From: Trematomus loennbergii
Taxonomy: Eukaryota > Chordata > Actinopteri > Perciformes > Nototheniidae
Length of the DNA stretch: 64,000 nucleotides
Direction: 5' to 3'
Assembly (NCBI GenBank): GCA_012861695.1
Contig: JAAOOA010000443.1
Span: 77,501-141,500, forward strand
The stretch's first letter is position 1. The number at the start of each line of letters is the position of its first letter. Positions 49,925-61,940 of the stretch are shown piece after piece. The translations under genes were made by a program, and so were the position numbers. The notes under the pieces were generated by a model. That model was not told the origin of the DNA and ran no database searches. It saw nothing but the letters and a program-made list of their open reading frames with translations.

Positions 49925-51095
49925 GAAAACAGAATTTATGTATAGTTAAACTGTGAGTCATTTGTGTTCTTTTATAGTTTGCACGAGAGACAAGCTCCTC
50001 TGAAGGTAAAAGTAAAATAGAATATTTCCTTTTTGGGTACATTTACCAATTTAAGGGGGTCTAATAAACATCTGATAATCCAATGTCAAACCAAAAAAGT
50101 GTCCTAATCACCTTTTATGGAAAGTGACTTTTAATGACCCCTTTGTTTCTTTTCTGTTCATTGCTATTATTTGCTTTACTGCTGCAACAGAACAATGTAT
50201 ACATGCAAGCTAATTACCAAATGTCTACTTCACAGTTTTAACATCAGAATGGTTTGAGTAGAGCTCAGCTGATAAATATAAATAAATAAATACATATTTA
50301 TAATAAATGAAGTAACAATCCTATTCAATTATTATATTTTCTTAGCAGAACCAGCTGTTAACATATTATCACCTGTGATACATCTGTTAAAAATGTCTGT
50401 TTGTGTTTGTTATAACATACAACAGTCCGGTTACAAAGATTTAAAGATAGTAAAGATTTAAGTAAATAATTAATGTCTTCATAAACAAAATATATTTTCT
50501 GGAATATCAAATAACTGAGTTGCTACAGTATCAACCCAAAATATATTTAGAAAATGAGTCTAAAGTAATACCAGTTAAGGGAACATGGATGTCTGAATTA
50601 GCAGGAGCATAATCTAATAATCTATACGTACACACAACATGAAGGTGCATTCAATAAGCATTCATGATATTCAATGATTACATTTAGTTTTCAGAGGAAT
50701 ATGTGAGATTCTTATTGGACTAGTTTTATTTTTATTTGAATAATTTCAGATTTCAAAAATAGTACATTTGCTCGTTTTTTACATCTGAGCTACTTACTGT
50801 GTTTTTGTATGGACTATTATACACCGAAGTAATCCCTTGTTTGTGTAAAACTACAATCTAATTAATATTATATAATACAGACTAAAAACAACGTACAATA
50901 CAACAAATATTTGTGTGCATTTGTGGTGCTACACTTTTCTTTAAACAAGAGGGTCTGATTCTACAATAATGCAGTTTTTGTTATTATATATTATTGTTTA
51001 ATATTTTTCAGTCTGTAGCAAAGTGGTAAAACTTGTGCACATGTCTGTCAGTACAGTGAAATGCTTTATAAAAAATAATCAAAAGAATGCTTGTC
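49925..51095. other. Upstream of the first coding exon, no feature recognised
   Basis: AT-rich. Probably an intron between untranslated and coding exons of the GTPase gene, since a donor-like site is seen at 52479-52484. No repeat family recognised. Confidence 0.4.
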
Positions 51096-51103
51096 ATTTA
51101 AAC

Positions 51104-51972
51104 CAGGGGTTCCCAACCGCCGGTCCGCGGACCGGTACCGGGCCGCGGAGGTGTTACTGCCGGGCCGCGAAATAGCTGTGAGTTTATCGTAATATTTGCA
51201 GAATTATAATATATAAAAATATTTTATCATAATATTTTTAATTTTCGCACCTATGCCACCAGTCATATTATTTCATCCAGTAGCTAGTTAATCTTTCACC
51301 AGAAAACCGTTGAAAATGGCTTTTATGATGTTCCGAGGGATTCGGCGGCTCAGCCTAAGGTCTCAGCCTCTTGTGCGCACGAGCATGTTACCGGTGCGCC
51401 AAGTAGGAAGAGGAGCACACAGGAGACAACCGTTTGATTGCAGACTGTTATGTTTATGTGGGGAAATGGTGGTGCATACATTATTTGAGATATATTTCAA
51501 ACTCGGACTTCATTTTAAGGACATGTCGGCCAGGGGTGCAGAGCTATTTGTTTAAGCACTGGATTGGACTCGGTAAAGAGCTGTGCCTTTTTACGCACCG
51601 CCTTCGCTGTGATTAATTTAATCAGAACAGTTTAAGAGTGACTGCAGGCTGCTACGTGTTAACCACACACACATCTACACACATCGAACTGCCCGATTAC
51701 TCCCCCTTTTATTAGTTTTATGAAGGAGATGTCCAGTCAGTCACCAAGGCGCATGATGTGTGTGTGTATGTGCTCTGCTCAACTCAGCTCTGTGTGTTCG
51801 GTGTGTTTGTGTCTGTCCGACACCGGCATATATGCGGCTGTTCCCAAAATAAATTAGTTTAATCTTAATCTCGATGTAGTGCTATGCTGTCGGGAGTGCA
51901 CCGGAACGAACGACACTATCATAATATCTTCTGAAAACAAATGCCAGTGTCACACACACACACACACACACA

Positions 51973-52011
<39 letters not shown>

Positions 52012-52370
52012 ACACACACACACACACCCTGGCGACCGGACATCTCCTTCATAATGCGCCTTCTCCACGTTTTCCCAGCATTCACTGGATTATCCGTAAA
52101 TCATACAAACAAAACCAAAACGTTGATTTATCTGTTTTCCCGTTTTGGTTTAAAAACTGAATAACGTCGGTTTTAAAACCAAAAAACAACACCGGTTCTT
52201 TTTTAATGCATATTGTTATAGTATTTGTTCAGGCTGTTACATACAAGTAGCCTCTGTTGCTACCTGCTGCTGGTAAGTAAATATTAAATCAGTTCAAATT
52301 GACAACCGGTCCGCGATTTTTTTTTAATGTATCTACCGGTCCTTGGCACAATAAAGGTTGGGAACCCCTG
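51104..52370 (+). mobile_element. hAT element, copy 1, perfect target duplication
   Basis: Perfect 15-bp inverted ends CAGGGGTTCCCAACC and GGTTGGGAACCCCTG, with ATTTAAAC duplicated at 51096-51103 and 52371-52378. 1,267 bp, no transposase frame. Carries a CA tract at 51953-52027. Confidence 0.85.
51953..52027. repeat. (CA)n inside hAT copy 1
   Basis: CA repeat with ACACCACA interruptions. It is followed by GGACATCTCCTTCATAATGC, with an inverted match (ATGAAGGAGATGTCC) at 51721-51735. Confidence 0.9.
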
Positions 52371-52484
52371 ATTTAAACCACATCTACAGTTGTTGGTTAA
52401 ACAACCAGCAGTTATGCAAAGTTAGATACACAGCAAAACTGCATGCAACAGAACCTTAACAGAAAGAACATTAGGTGCACTTAC

Positions 52485-52560
52485 TGTAGAGATGTGTGCG
52501 ATCCTCTGAGGCAGTGCTGCAGTTTCGCATGTTTTATTGTCTCTGAGAGAGAAACGCCCC
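52485..52560 (-). other. Possible 5' untranslated exon of the GTPase gene
   Basis: A good donor (GTAAGT, plus-strand 52479-52484) follows GCACACATCTCTACA on the minus strand. A CAATAAAAC TATA-like motif lies about 50 bp upstream. The start is unknown. An alternative is chance splice-like sequence. Confidence 0.3.
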
Positions 52561-53719
52561 CAGATCATTATTCATTAGCAGGAGGCGGCACTGAGGAGAA
52601 CCAGGCTGATTTACAAGGAATGGCCTGACTTGCAGCCTAGTGCAACACGGGTACAACTTTCGTTGGCATTTGCCATAAAGCAGTTTGGAATAAGTAAACA
52701 ACATACCATTCCTTTGGTAGATGTTGGTTCCAATTAAAGTTTCTAAAACAATGTTGGGATTATTCAGAGTAACTGAGGGACACAACAGCAAAGGGTCAGT
52801 GAGCTGGATGAATATTAAAGTTAACGCTAAATAAAATGTCTGTTCAGGTGTGTTTCTTTGTTCAAATTGAGCTCAATAAGAGTCCCTCTTTATGACTGTG
52901 TTCTGGTACATCAGGCCGAAGTGTAATACTGGATTAAGCATTATGTTAATGAATTTGAGCGTTAAGGCTGATAGAAATATGTATTTTCTTTTTCATTTCA
53001 GGTTTACGTGTCTGGTTACTGAGGTCTGACATGTTATCAAATCATACACCTTATCTGTGAGCAATGTAAAGATAAAGAATGATCCGCGTGATACCTGTTA
53101 CCAAAATACCTTTGTTCCTTTTATACATTTATTTGCCTCAACTCTTTGAGGAGGAGGAACAGAGAACCAGGCTGATTTCCCAGTAATGACATGACCCAAA
53201 CACTGTTTATTGATCTCTGAGTTTGAGTTTAAAAGTGGAACACAGCATACAATATCAAAGTGTCTTTCATATAAGCAGGATGTATAGAGGCAATGTTTGC
53301 AGTAGGTGTGGGTGGTCAAGGTACATTTAAATGAAAACAAAACAGATTGCAGGTACAGCAGTATTATTGTTTGAGCATTACTAAAGCATTAACAAACAAC
53401 ACTGTACTGGACTAAGGGAAACACTCAATGTCCCTGTTGCTCCTATTACTACTCCCCAGTACAGTGGTATCCAAACAGTTAGTGATAGCATCTCAGTTAT
53501 CAAAGTTATAGTCTATTTGGAATTATTTTCTTAAGGTCTGTGAAAGCTGCTCTGCTTTAGCTATGCTGGCTGTGTAGTCTGGGAACATGGTCATTGGTTT
53601 GTCTTTGTAGTTGAAGGCTTTTTTTTCATGTCATCTCCTTTGTTTGGTATATTTGAAATAATTAAGCATGGCTTGTCTACCCGCCTCCTCAAACTGTGGT
53701 GAATCGGTAAAAAAGTGTC

Positions 53720-53755
53720 TTTCACTTTCAGGTTTACATTTTGGGTTTCCGAGAA
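53720..53755 (-). promoter_or_regulatory. ISRE and GAS motifs facing the GTPase gene
   Basis: Minus-strand GAAAGTGAAA (53720-53729) is a consensus interferon-stimulated response element core. TTCCGAGAA (53747-53755) fits the STAT GAS pattern TTCnnnGAA. Both recur, mirrored, in the right arm. Function not shown. Confidence 0.45.
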
Positions 53756-54237
53756 ATGGGTCTGACTTATTATAAAGTCTTTAGTGGGCGGAGGCGGATG
53801 GAACGGATGTAAAGGTTGTGCAGTGTGAGATCAAACCTGTATCATGGTAGCAATGTCTGCTTTTATTAGTTCTGAACCATTTTTTTTTGTTGACAAATCT
53901 TAGCCAAGAGTGCAAACAATTACAAGATACTTAATGACAGTCATGATAACGTTGACTTATTAAGGCAACACATTTGCATTAATTCCTTATCTATTCCTAT
54001 AACATGTTTAAGGTCACGGCATTCTGTTTTCAAGACAAGTGCAAAACCGCAGCAGATTTACTTTCACATTCATTTACTTGTATATCTGGTGGGGTTTCTT
54101 GGAAATAGTGGTGTAGTGGTGTGTATACTTTACTATGTAACGATCAACTATTACAAATAGCTGTGTTAATTAAACGCACAAGGGGTTCTTGACATGAAAT
54201 TATATTATAAAGGCAAAATAAAAGCTACTCTTTCAGG

Positions 54238-54328
54238 CACAACCGTTTCCTGTTTTTCTAAGACCTCTCAGCCACAACCGTTTCCTGTTTTTCTAAGACC
54301 TCTCAGCCACAACCGTTTCCTGTTTTTC
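54238..54328. repeat. 31-bp tandem repeat CACAACCGTTTCCTGTTTTT
   Basis: Three units with TCTAAGACCTCTCAGC spacers. A further unit lies at 58500 and three inverted units at 60610-60725. Confidence 0.85.
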
Positions 54329-54939
54329 CAACCCAGTCTCACATCTAAACGTGTAATAACTACGTTGGTCCACAACTTGGGACGTAGTATTTCTTCAAAA
54401 ACGCCTCTGAAATTGTAGGATCCCTATTTTTTTTCACCATTCATTTCCAATGGCTGGCGTCTATGTTACGTGATCTTCAACTTTCTCTCCGCAGAAATAA
54501 AAAAACATGGCCGACCTTTGTTTTATTCTCGATAGAAAATGCCTTATTTAAGGTTAGTTTGGTCATTAAAATGCGTTTTGATGTCATTTGATGCGAGAAA
54601 TATGAGTTGTTATTTCAGATGATGTGTGCAGTGGATGTACATGATCTTTAGTTTGCGAGTTATTACGAAGAATACTTCAGGAAATTGTGTAAATACAACG
54701 TTTTCATTGTTACCAAGGTGGTTGCTAGGGACGCTGCTATCGATATTATGTCTGTTATGTTGTGTAACTGTTTAATGGTGTTATCTTTATTGCTACCCGG
54801 CATTTAAAATTGTGGCATAGATACGTCATTTTCCATTAGGCTCTCTATATATTGTCTTTATTATGCTTTAAACAGTGTCTCGGGCTTTGGCTATAGGGCG
54901 GCTCAAAGTATTTTGTCCGGCCGTTGTGAAGACTGCTTT

Positions 54940-55240
54940 GTTTATTAGGGTCTGAGACCATAGGTCGGCGAAGACCCTATTGAAATCGGTCGCGCAGCGA
55001 CCGATAAACCTGCGAAAAACACAAAAAACAGGGAAAACGACCGGCAAAAGCACAGAAAAGGTTCGGAAATAGTAACGGCAGATAGTCCGCGCGAGCCCAG
55101 TGATTGCAACTCGCATAATTAATATCGTTACGATCAATTTAGTCGCTCGCAAAGCGAGCGATAACCATGCAAAACCCACTAAAAACAGGGGAAAATAGGG
55201 GTAAAAGCCCATTAAAAGTGGCCTAAATCATGACAGTAGG
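54940..55240. repeat. GC-rich hairpin block (AGGGTCTGAGACC-type)
   Basis: AGGGTCTGAGACC with GAAGACCCTATTG, GGTCGCGCAGCGACC, and GTCGCTCGCAAAGCGAGCGA give several strong short hairpins in an AT-rich setting. I do not recognise the family with certainty. Confidence 0.5.
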
Positions 55241-55569
55241 TAGCCCAACGGCCTACAGAAAGTTTGTGTTTACCTCCACCATTAAACTGTCATATTCTGC
55301 ACATTTCTTATACTATCTACATACATCTTATAAGAGTAATACATATGTATAATATCAGTTAAAATAAGTGCTTCAACATAGTTAACATTGCTGGAGGTAT
55401 ACATATTGATAGATGTCTTGTAATGCACTGTTGAGGAACCTGCGACCCAAGTTTTCATTCATTGCATAACTACACCGTAGTTGTGTATAATATGATATGT
55501 CAATACACCTTAGAAAATCTTGAAATCTTGAATGGGATGTGCAAAATAGTCATTATATACAGTCTTTAA

Positions 55570-57276
55570 AGGGCCCATGTCATGGCCATTTCCACTGATC
55601 ATAATTACATTGTTGAGGTATACTAAAAAGATTTATACTGTGCAATTTTCCAAACTCACATTGGTTTCGCATACAGCATCTCTGTCAAGCATGTGTATTC
55701 AGCAGTATTCACTTTCTCCACTAAACGACTCGTTGGAGCTCTTGCCCCCCCCTCCCTGTGAGCCTAGTGTGCTCCGATTGTCAGCTCGGCCACTCGTTCT
55801 GATTAGTCAACCACCAGAGAGGCTGCGCCCATGTCTAACAGTGCTTTTCCCGGCTGCTCTCAGCGTAACATCAGTCTTATCATGGCGTCGGCACAGCCAT
55901 ATATTTTATATACATATATATTTGTAACTGTGTTATAGAAGAGTGTGACGGCCCCAGGGCCTTTGTCTTACGATGGGTTGGAGCTGAAGAGGCTCCAAGT
56001 TATTTTTACCCGTTATAAACTACTACTGTTTGATGATAAATCAAATCATGGTTTGCTATATATGAATTCAGGGAAGAAAGGATAGGCCTACTAAGTATTT
56101 CCATTAAACTTTATTTTTAGAAATGTACAAAATGAACATAAATATACATATATACACGGTATATCATCCATTCCTCCTCCTCGCATCTTGCTGCGCACAG
56201 CCGGTGCTGCGGTGCCTTTTAGCACGACGCCTCAGTAGTAGAAGTGCCTTTTAGCACGTCATGGATTGTCCGCCAGGATCTGGCTGGACGAAATCAAATG
56301 CAAATCACAAAATATTAGAGAAACTTAGTTGTTTTAGATTCATTAGTAGTAGTTGTGTAATGAACAGCTTGCCTGCTAATATGCTAACCTAGCTTTGTTT
56401 ACCTTGGTAGCTAACACGATATGAACGTTAGCTTGGAGGAAAGGCAACTATAATGCAGTGTAATAAAACTACTATGAACAAAAGCTAGTGGTTCATATTA
56501 GGCTAGCAATAACGTGTTTATAATTGTAATCGCATACGGGTATTCTGCTACCATACAATGTAACTTGCATGAATACATTGTTTTGCGCTAGCATACAGCT
56601 AGCCTCGTTAGCTACATGCAGTATATGTACGGTCACAATGTACGGTAAATCACAGTACAGTATACTGTATGAGTATTCCGTGTGTGTGAATGCAGACATT
56701 CTCCTGCTATGAGATACATGTATGCAAGGCCATCTGCTGATATTAGAGTTGATATATGGAAACTCTAGCAACTTAGTTAGCACAGTTAGCACTGTGTCAA
56801 TGGCTTAGCAGTCCAACACAGTTTACACATTTAAACAGTCTTGTTTGATAAATACACAAATAACAATGCAAACTTACAGGTTGTATACCCAGATCTTCCC
56901 CTGCTCCAAACGGTCCCAAACAAGCTGTGCATATCCGGCCTCAAACTGGGCAATGTTTTGGAAGCTTTCGTCTGTGAAATGCCGGTTCTTCGAACCTCTG
57001 GAGGAGGAACACGCCGCTGCTGGTGTGGCCACAGCTCTTCGGGATTGGTCCATTTCGTTCCGGGTACCGCATGACATCATGCGGTACCCGGAAGAATCAA
57101 ATGGGCAGTGACGTATCTCCAACGAGGCGTTTTGGGGAGGTATTTTCTGTGTTAGAGTTTTACTCGCTACAGGGTGTACTTTGAGGGTTTTGACTCTGCA
57201 CACCGTTTACATGCATAAAAACCTTCATAACACACAAGGGGACGGGTAATAACCGGAAAAGCATGACATGGGAGCT
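55570..57276. mobile_element. TTAA element with AGGGCCCATGTCATG ends
   Basis: AGGGCCCATGTCATG at the left and CATGACATGGGAGCT at the right, with TTAA at 55566-55569 and 57277-57280. 1.7 kb, no transposase seen. A different family from the CCTATCATGC elements. Confidence 0.7.
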
Positions 57277-57547
57277 TTAATAACTATTAGTAGAGAATAA
57301 CGACGAGTAATGAATATACTTTATAGGGATCCTATTAATATCTAATAATAAAATTATAAAATGCAAAACGTGCTTTAACCAGTAGGTGTCCCTTTCTATC
57401 AGCTGTGCACCGTTATGGCGTAAATACAACCTATCTACCAATTGGATCAAATATAAAAGTCAGCCGAATTAGTGTTGATACTGCAAGGAGACGTATTGTG
57501 TGAAAAGAAATCTAAGATGTTGTTTAACTGCTGATATATTTATGATC

Positions 57548-57745
57548 AGGAGGCGTGTGGCGCAGTGGAATAGTGCGTTGGTGTTGGGATCAGGGGAGCA
57601 CAGGTTCAAACCCCACTGCAGTCAGCGTGACGTTATGTCCCTGAGACACTTCACCCCAAATTGCTCCTGTGGGGATTGTCCACAGTATTGAGTATGTAAG
57701 TCGCTTTGGATAAAAGCGTCTAACAAGTGACATGTGATGTAATGA
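57548..57745 (+). mobile_element. tRNA-derived SINE
   Basis: Pol III A-box-like TGGCGCAGTGG and B box GGTTCAAACCC occur at tRNA spacing, followed by a body and the tail TCGCTTTGGATAAAAGCGTC, which is the conserved 3' end of a widespread fish SINE. It is not a folding tRNA gene. Confidence 0.8.
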
Positions 57746-58559
57746 TCCACGTCACGTTTTCAGTTTTGGCGGCAGTTCTTCCTGTTTTCAGATAATAAAC
57801 ACCATTTCCCAACGTGCATTGCGGCTAAACCGTCCATCACCGAGCTGAGGATCTTGCATACGTCTGTTTCCAGTGTTTATGACGATGTGATGTGAGATGT
57901 GAGACTGGGTTGGAGAATTGCACAGGGGAAAATAACGTATCTATGCCGCGGATTTTGTTAAACTAATACGTTTGCGCTGTGGACCAACACTATAAATTGA
58001 CGGGGAAGGGGTAGCAAAAAGATAACACCATTAAACAGTTACACAACATAACAGACATAATATCGATAGCAGCGTCCCTAGCAACCACCTTGGTAACAAT
58101 GAAAACGTTGTATTTACACAATTTCCTGAAGTATTCTTCGTAATAACTCGCAAACTAAAGATCATGTACATCCACTGCACACATCATCTGAAATAACAAC
58201 TCATATTTCTCGCATCAAATGACATCAAAACGCATTTTAATGACCAAACTAACCTTAAAATAGGCATTTTCTACCGAGAATAAAACGAAGGTCGGCCATG
58301 TTTTTTTATTTCTGCGGAGAGAAAGTTGAAGATCACGTGACATAGACGCCAGCCATTGGAAATGAATGGTGAAAAAAACGTAGGGATCCTACAATTTCAG
58401 AGGCGTTTTTGAAGAAATACTACGTCCCAAGTTGTGGACCAACGTAGTTATTACACGTTTAGATGTGAGACTGGGTTGGTTTTTCTAACACCTGTCAGAC
58501 ACAACCGTTTCCTGTTTTTCTAGCACAGTTTCTATTTTCATGATTATCAGAATCAGAAA

Positions 58560-60540
58560 CAGGTTTATTACCAGGTAGGTTTACACATACGAGGAGTTTG
58601 ACTTGACGTCATGGTGCGTACATAAAATAAAACATGAATTAAAAACACAGGGAGGGAACTAGAAAAAATATTTAAAATAATAAAAAATATAATACAAATA
58701 TAGTCATAGTCCATGTAAACATTTATACATAAAACACATACTTTTAAAAGACTTAAAATTGTCAAAACTCAAGAAATGGTGTTTCTCTAGGATGGTACAG
58801 TGGTGGTATGAATGTGGCTTTTCTGTCAAACACCTTGATAGCTCTCTCTCTCAGCTGTTCTATAGGTTTCAGGTTTGTGGCACAAGCAAACGACCAGTTT
58901 GTAAAACAGTATTCAATGTGGGATAGAATCACACAGTGGAGGTATGACTTTGCAGCATTGACAGTTAAGAAAGGTCTCATTTGTTTAAATGTTGCAAGTT
59001 GAATTTAACGGTATTTGATACTTTCTTGATATGTTTCTTAAAAGTCAAGTTTGAGTCCAGTATGACTCCAAGGACACTTGAACTGGGGGACTAGTTCTAT
59101 TTCTGCTCCGTTTAAAAACACATTGGATCCTTCCATTTTGACTGGTCGTTTACTGAACATCATGCATACTGTTTTTTTTGCATTTAAGCGTCTTTGGGTC
59201 TTAGAAAAGCGCTATAAATAGAATTTATTATTATTATTATTATTATTAACTGCAAGCAAATATTGTTCAGCCAGTGGTGAACCTTGTCCAAAGCATTAGA
59301 GAGACAGGATGAGATTATTTCAGTATTTTTCCCGTGTACAAAGATGACCGCATCATCGGCATACATTTGTACATTCAACTCAGGACATACATTAGGCAAG
59401 TCATTAATGTACAGAGAAAACAGTAATGGTCCAAGAATAGAACCTTGAGGAACCCCAACAGGGTTCACAAGGTAGGGGGCTTTGGCTCCGTTGACCAAAA
59501 CACACTGTTTTCTGTTTGATAAGTAAGATTTAACCCACTGTATTGAATCTGCCGAAAAATTGAAATACGTCAGCTTTGTAAGGAGCACTTGGTGGTCAAC
59601 AGTGTCTAAAGCCTTCCTGAGATCAAGGAAGACAGCACCTACGTATGGGCTCGTGTCCAACATACATTGAACCTTTTCCACAAAGACACAGTTAGCTGTC
59701 TCAGTGGAGTGGTGAGCACGGAAACCAAACTGCATTGGGTGGAGTGGAGCGAAGCCTTTGTCTAAATGTTTGGTGATTAGTTTTGACACCCATTTCTCAG
59801 CTACCTTAGAGACACAGGGGAGGATGCTGATTGGTCTGTAATTGGACATCGTGGCCTTATCCCCATTTAAAGATCGGTGTCACCGTGGCCACCTTCCAGG
59901 ATGATGGAACTTCCCTCATGCTGATAAATTGATTCACTAGCATGGTAATTGGTTTTTAGACCGTCAATATGTGTTTTTATAAATATGGTGTCTAAATCAT
60001 CTGCATCCCTAGCCTTAGAACCTCTTAACCCTGAGATTATATTTTTTACCTCAACCTCTGTGATTTCCTCTAGGTCAAAAACAGATGTATCCACAGTCTG
60101 GCTAGGTGAGACCTCAGATGGCGGGAAGAGCTTTGTGATGTCCAGAGCACTATTTATGAAATACTCATTTAGAGAGCTGGCCAACACTGCAGGGTCTTTT
60201 ATCAGGGCATCATTGATTTTTAATTATAGTACATTATTTTCCTGTTTGGTATGTTTACCTAATAGTTTATTTAGGATTTGCCAAACTTTTTTACCGTTAC
60301 CTTTCGTACCTTCAATTATATTGATGAAGAAGTTTGCTTTGGCCTGTCTTATTGTTTGAGTTACTTTGTTACAAGCATGAGTGAATTTCTGTCTGTCAGT
60401 GGATAGTCCGGATTTCAAGCTCTGCTTTAATAGTTGGTCTCTAGGTTTTATGAGATTCCTGCACTGTAGATTCAGCCAGGGAAGATGATGTTCCTTCCTG
60501 TCCCTAAGGCACCCTCTCCTTGAGAAGGAAGACATTGTAT
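58560..60540 (-). pseudogene. L2/CR1-like LINE, reverse transcriptase remnant
   Basis: On the minus strand: linker region (60535-60224 and 60187-59867), reverse transcriptase (59849 to about 59260) with SNYRPISILP, FLDLRKALDTVDHQVLL, GVPQGSILGPLLF and the catalytic YADD, then the post-RT region (59180 to 58762) with LSHIEYCFTNW. Frames are broken between these parts. A short retroposon tail with (ATT)n at 59188-59250 interrupts the RT. The endonuclease is missing, so it is 5'-truncated and dead. Confidence 0.85.
59188..59250 (+). mobile_element. Retroposon tail inserted in the LINE
   Basis: TTGGGTCTTAGAAAAGCGCT and ATAAATAGAATTTATTATT followed by ATT repeats. LINE coding sequence continues on both sides. 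Confidence 0.6.
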
Positions 60541-60607
60541 CGTTAATTTTAGATATAAACAGATTGCTGTTTCACCAATATCTTCAGAGGACAGAGTGTC
60601 CCACCAA

Positions 60608-61312
60608 AAACGGTTGTGTCTGACAGGTGCTTGAAAAACAGGAAACGGTTGTGGCTGAGAGGTCTTAGAAAACAGGAAACGGTTGTGGCTGAGAGGTCTT
60701 AGAAAAACAGAAAACGGTTGTGCCTGAAAGAGTAGCTTCTATTTGCCTTTATAATATAATTTCATGTCAAGAACCCCTTGTGCGTTTAATTAACACAGCT
60801 ATTGTAATAGTTGATCCTTACATAGTAAAGTATACACACCACTACACCACTATTTCCAAGAAACCCCACCAGATATACAAGTAAATGAATGTGAAAGTAA
60901 ATCTGCTGCGGTTTTGCACTTGTCTTGAAAACAGAATGCCGTGACCTTAAACATGTTATAGGAATAGATAAGGAATTAATGCAAATGTGTTGCCTTAATA
61001 AGTCAACGTTATCATGACTGTCATTAAGTATCTTGTAATTGTTTGCACTCTTGGCTAAGATTTGTCAACAAAAAAAAATGGTTCAGAACTAATAAACCAG
61101 ACATTGCCTACCATGATACAGGTTTGATCTCACACTGCACAACCTTTACATCCGTTCCATCCGCCTCCGCCCACTAAAGACTTTATAATAAGTCAGACCA
61201 TTTCTCGGAAACCCAAAATGTAAACCTGAAAGTGAAAAGACACTTTTTTACCGATTCACCACAGTTTGAGGAGGCGGGTAGACAAGCATGCTTAATTATT
61301 TCAAATATACGA
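60608..61312. repeat. Right arm of the 0.7-kb inverted duplication
   Basis: Reverse complement of 53648-54328 plus 58479-58505. The arms differ by a few substitutions and short indels only. The 2.1-kb centre holds the LINE. Confidence 0.85.
61202..61237 (+). promoter_or_regulatory. GAS and ISRE motifs of a plus-strand promoter
   Basis: TTCTCGGAA (61202-61210) fits TTCnnnGAA, and GAAAGTGAAA (61228-61237) is an ISRE core. They lie within about 120 bp of a possible first exon ending at 61358. Confidence 0.45.
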
Positions 61313-61358
61313 AGAAGCAGAGCTCGCCTTCTCATTCCAGTCAGAGACATCCTGAGTG
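61300..61358 (+). other. Possible non-coding exon 1 of a plus-strand gene
   Basis: CATCCTGAGTG is followed by a strong donor GTAAGTGG at 61359. It sits just downstream of the ISRE/GAS arm. No protein-coding content. The 5' end is not determined. Confidence 0.4.
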
Positions 61359-61940
61359 GTAAGTGGCTGAAGACACTTAGTCTACACTTTTTATATTGCA
61401 GTGTTTAGGTGATAGTGTATAGTTGTATAGACTTAATTTGATGATGAATTTCAAATTGGAAAATTGTTTATGTTTGTTTTATATATGTTATATATATGTA
61501 TTACCAGAACAAATATTGTGTGTATTGTGTCTTTGAAGGTTTATGGCATGAAAACATGACTTTTCACATTATTTTGAGCAATTATTATAACTTAAGATAA
61601 AACCAAAAATGTGTTAAGACCAGATTTTCTGTAAATATTTGATCATAAATACAATAACTCTCAAATAAGGAATAAAACAGTGAAAGATGCACAGTTAACA
61701 TCAGTTTACAGGCTGGAAAGCAGTTTTGATGCTGGTTTGATCTTTATTTAGCAATAATATTAGTGACATTATTTCAGTGTAAGGTTTGTAAGCTACAGTG
61801 AAAGCAAATAAATCTCTTTTACTATTGCTGAATCATAATTATTATTTCATCACGTTAATTGAATTGAATGATGAATAAATGTGGCTGTAAACTTGACTTT
61901 AAAACTCATTATCAGAAACTTTGTATTTGTTTAATTTTAG

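Larger units (their letters stand above)
53648..54328. repeat. Left arm of a 0.7-kb inverted duplication
   Basis: Matches the reverse complement of 60608-61312 almost base for base, from TATATTTGAAATAATTAAGC to the 31-bp CACAACCGTTTCCTG repeats. A 4.15-kb foldback element inserted in it at 54329, and the arm resumes at 58479 with TAACACCTGTCAGACAC. Confidence 0.85.
54329..58478. mobile_element. 4.15-kb foldback element, 7-bp target duplication GTTTTTC
   Basis: Ends CAACCCAGTCTCACATC and GATGTGAGACTGGGTTG, with GTTTTTC duplicated at 54322-54328 and 58479-58485. The arms of about 470 bp (54329-54800 and 58010-58478) are inverted repeats. The interior holds a GC-rich hairpin block, a TTAA element and a SINE. 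No transposase recognised. An extra internal copy of the terminal sequence lies near 57892-57911. Confidence 0.8.

Noticed and set aside
57548..57620. A tRNA gene
   Set aside because: A and B boxes are present, but the sequence continues into a SINE body and tail and a sound cloverleaf is not evident.
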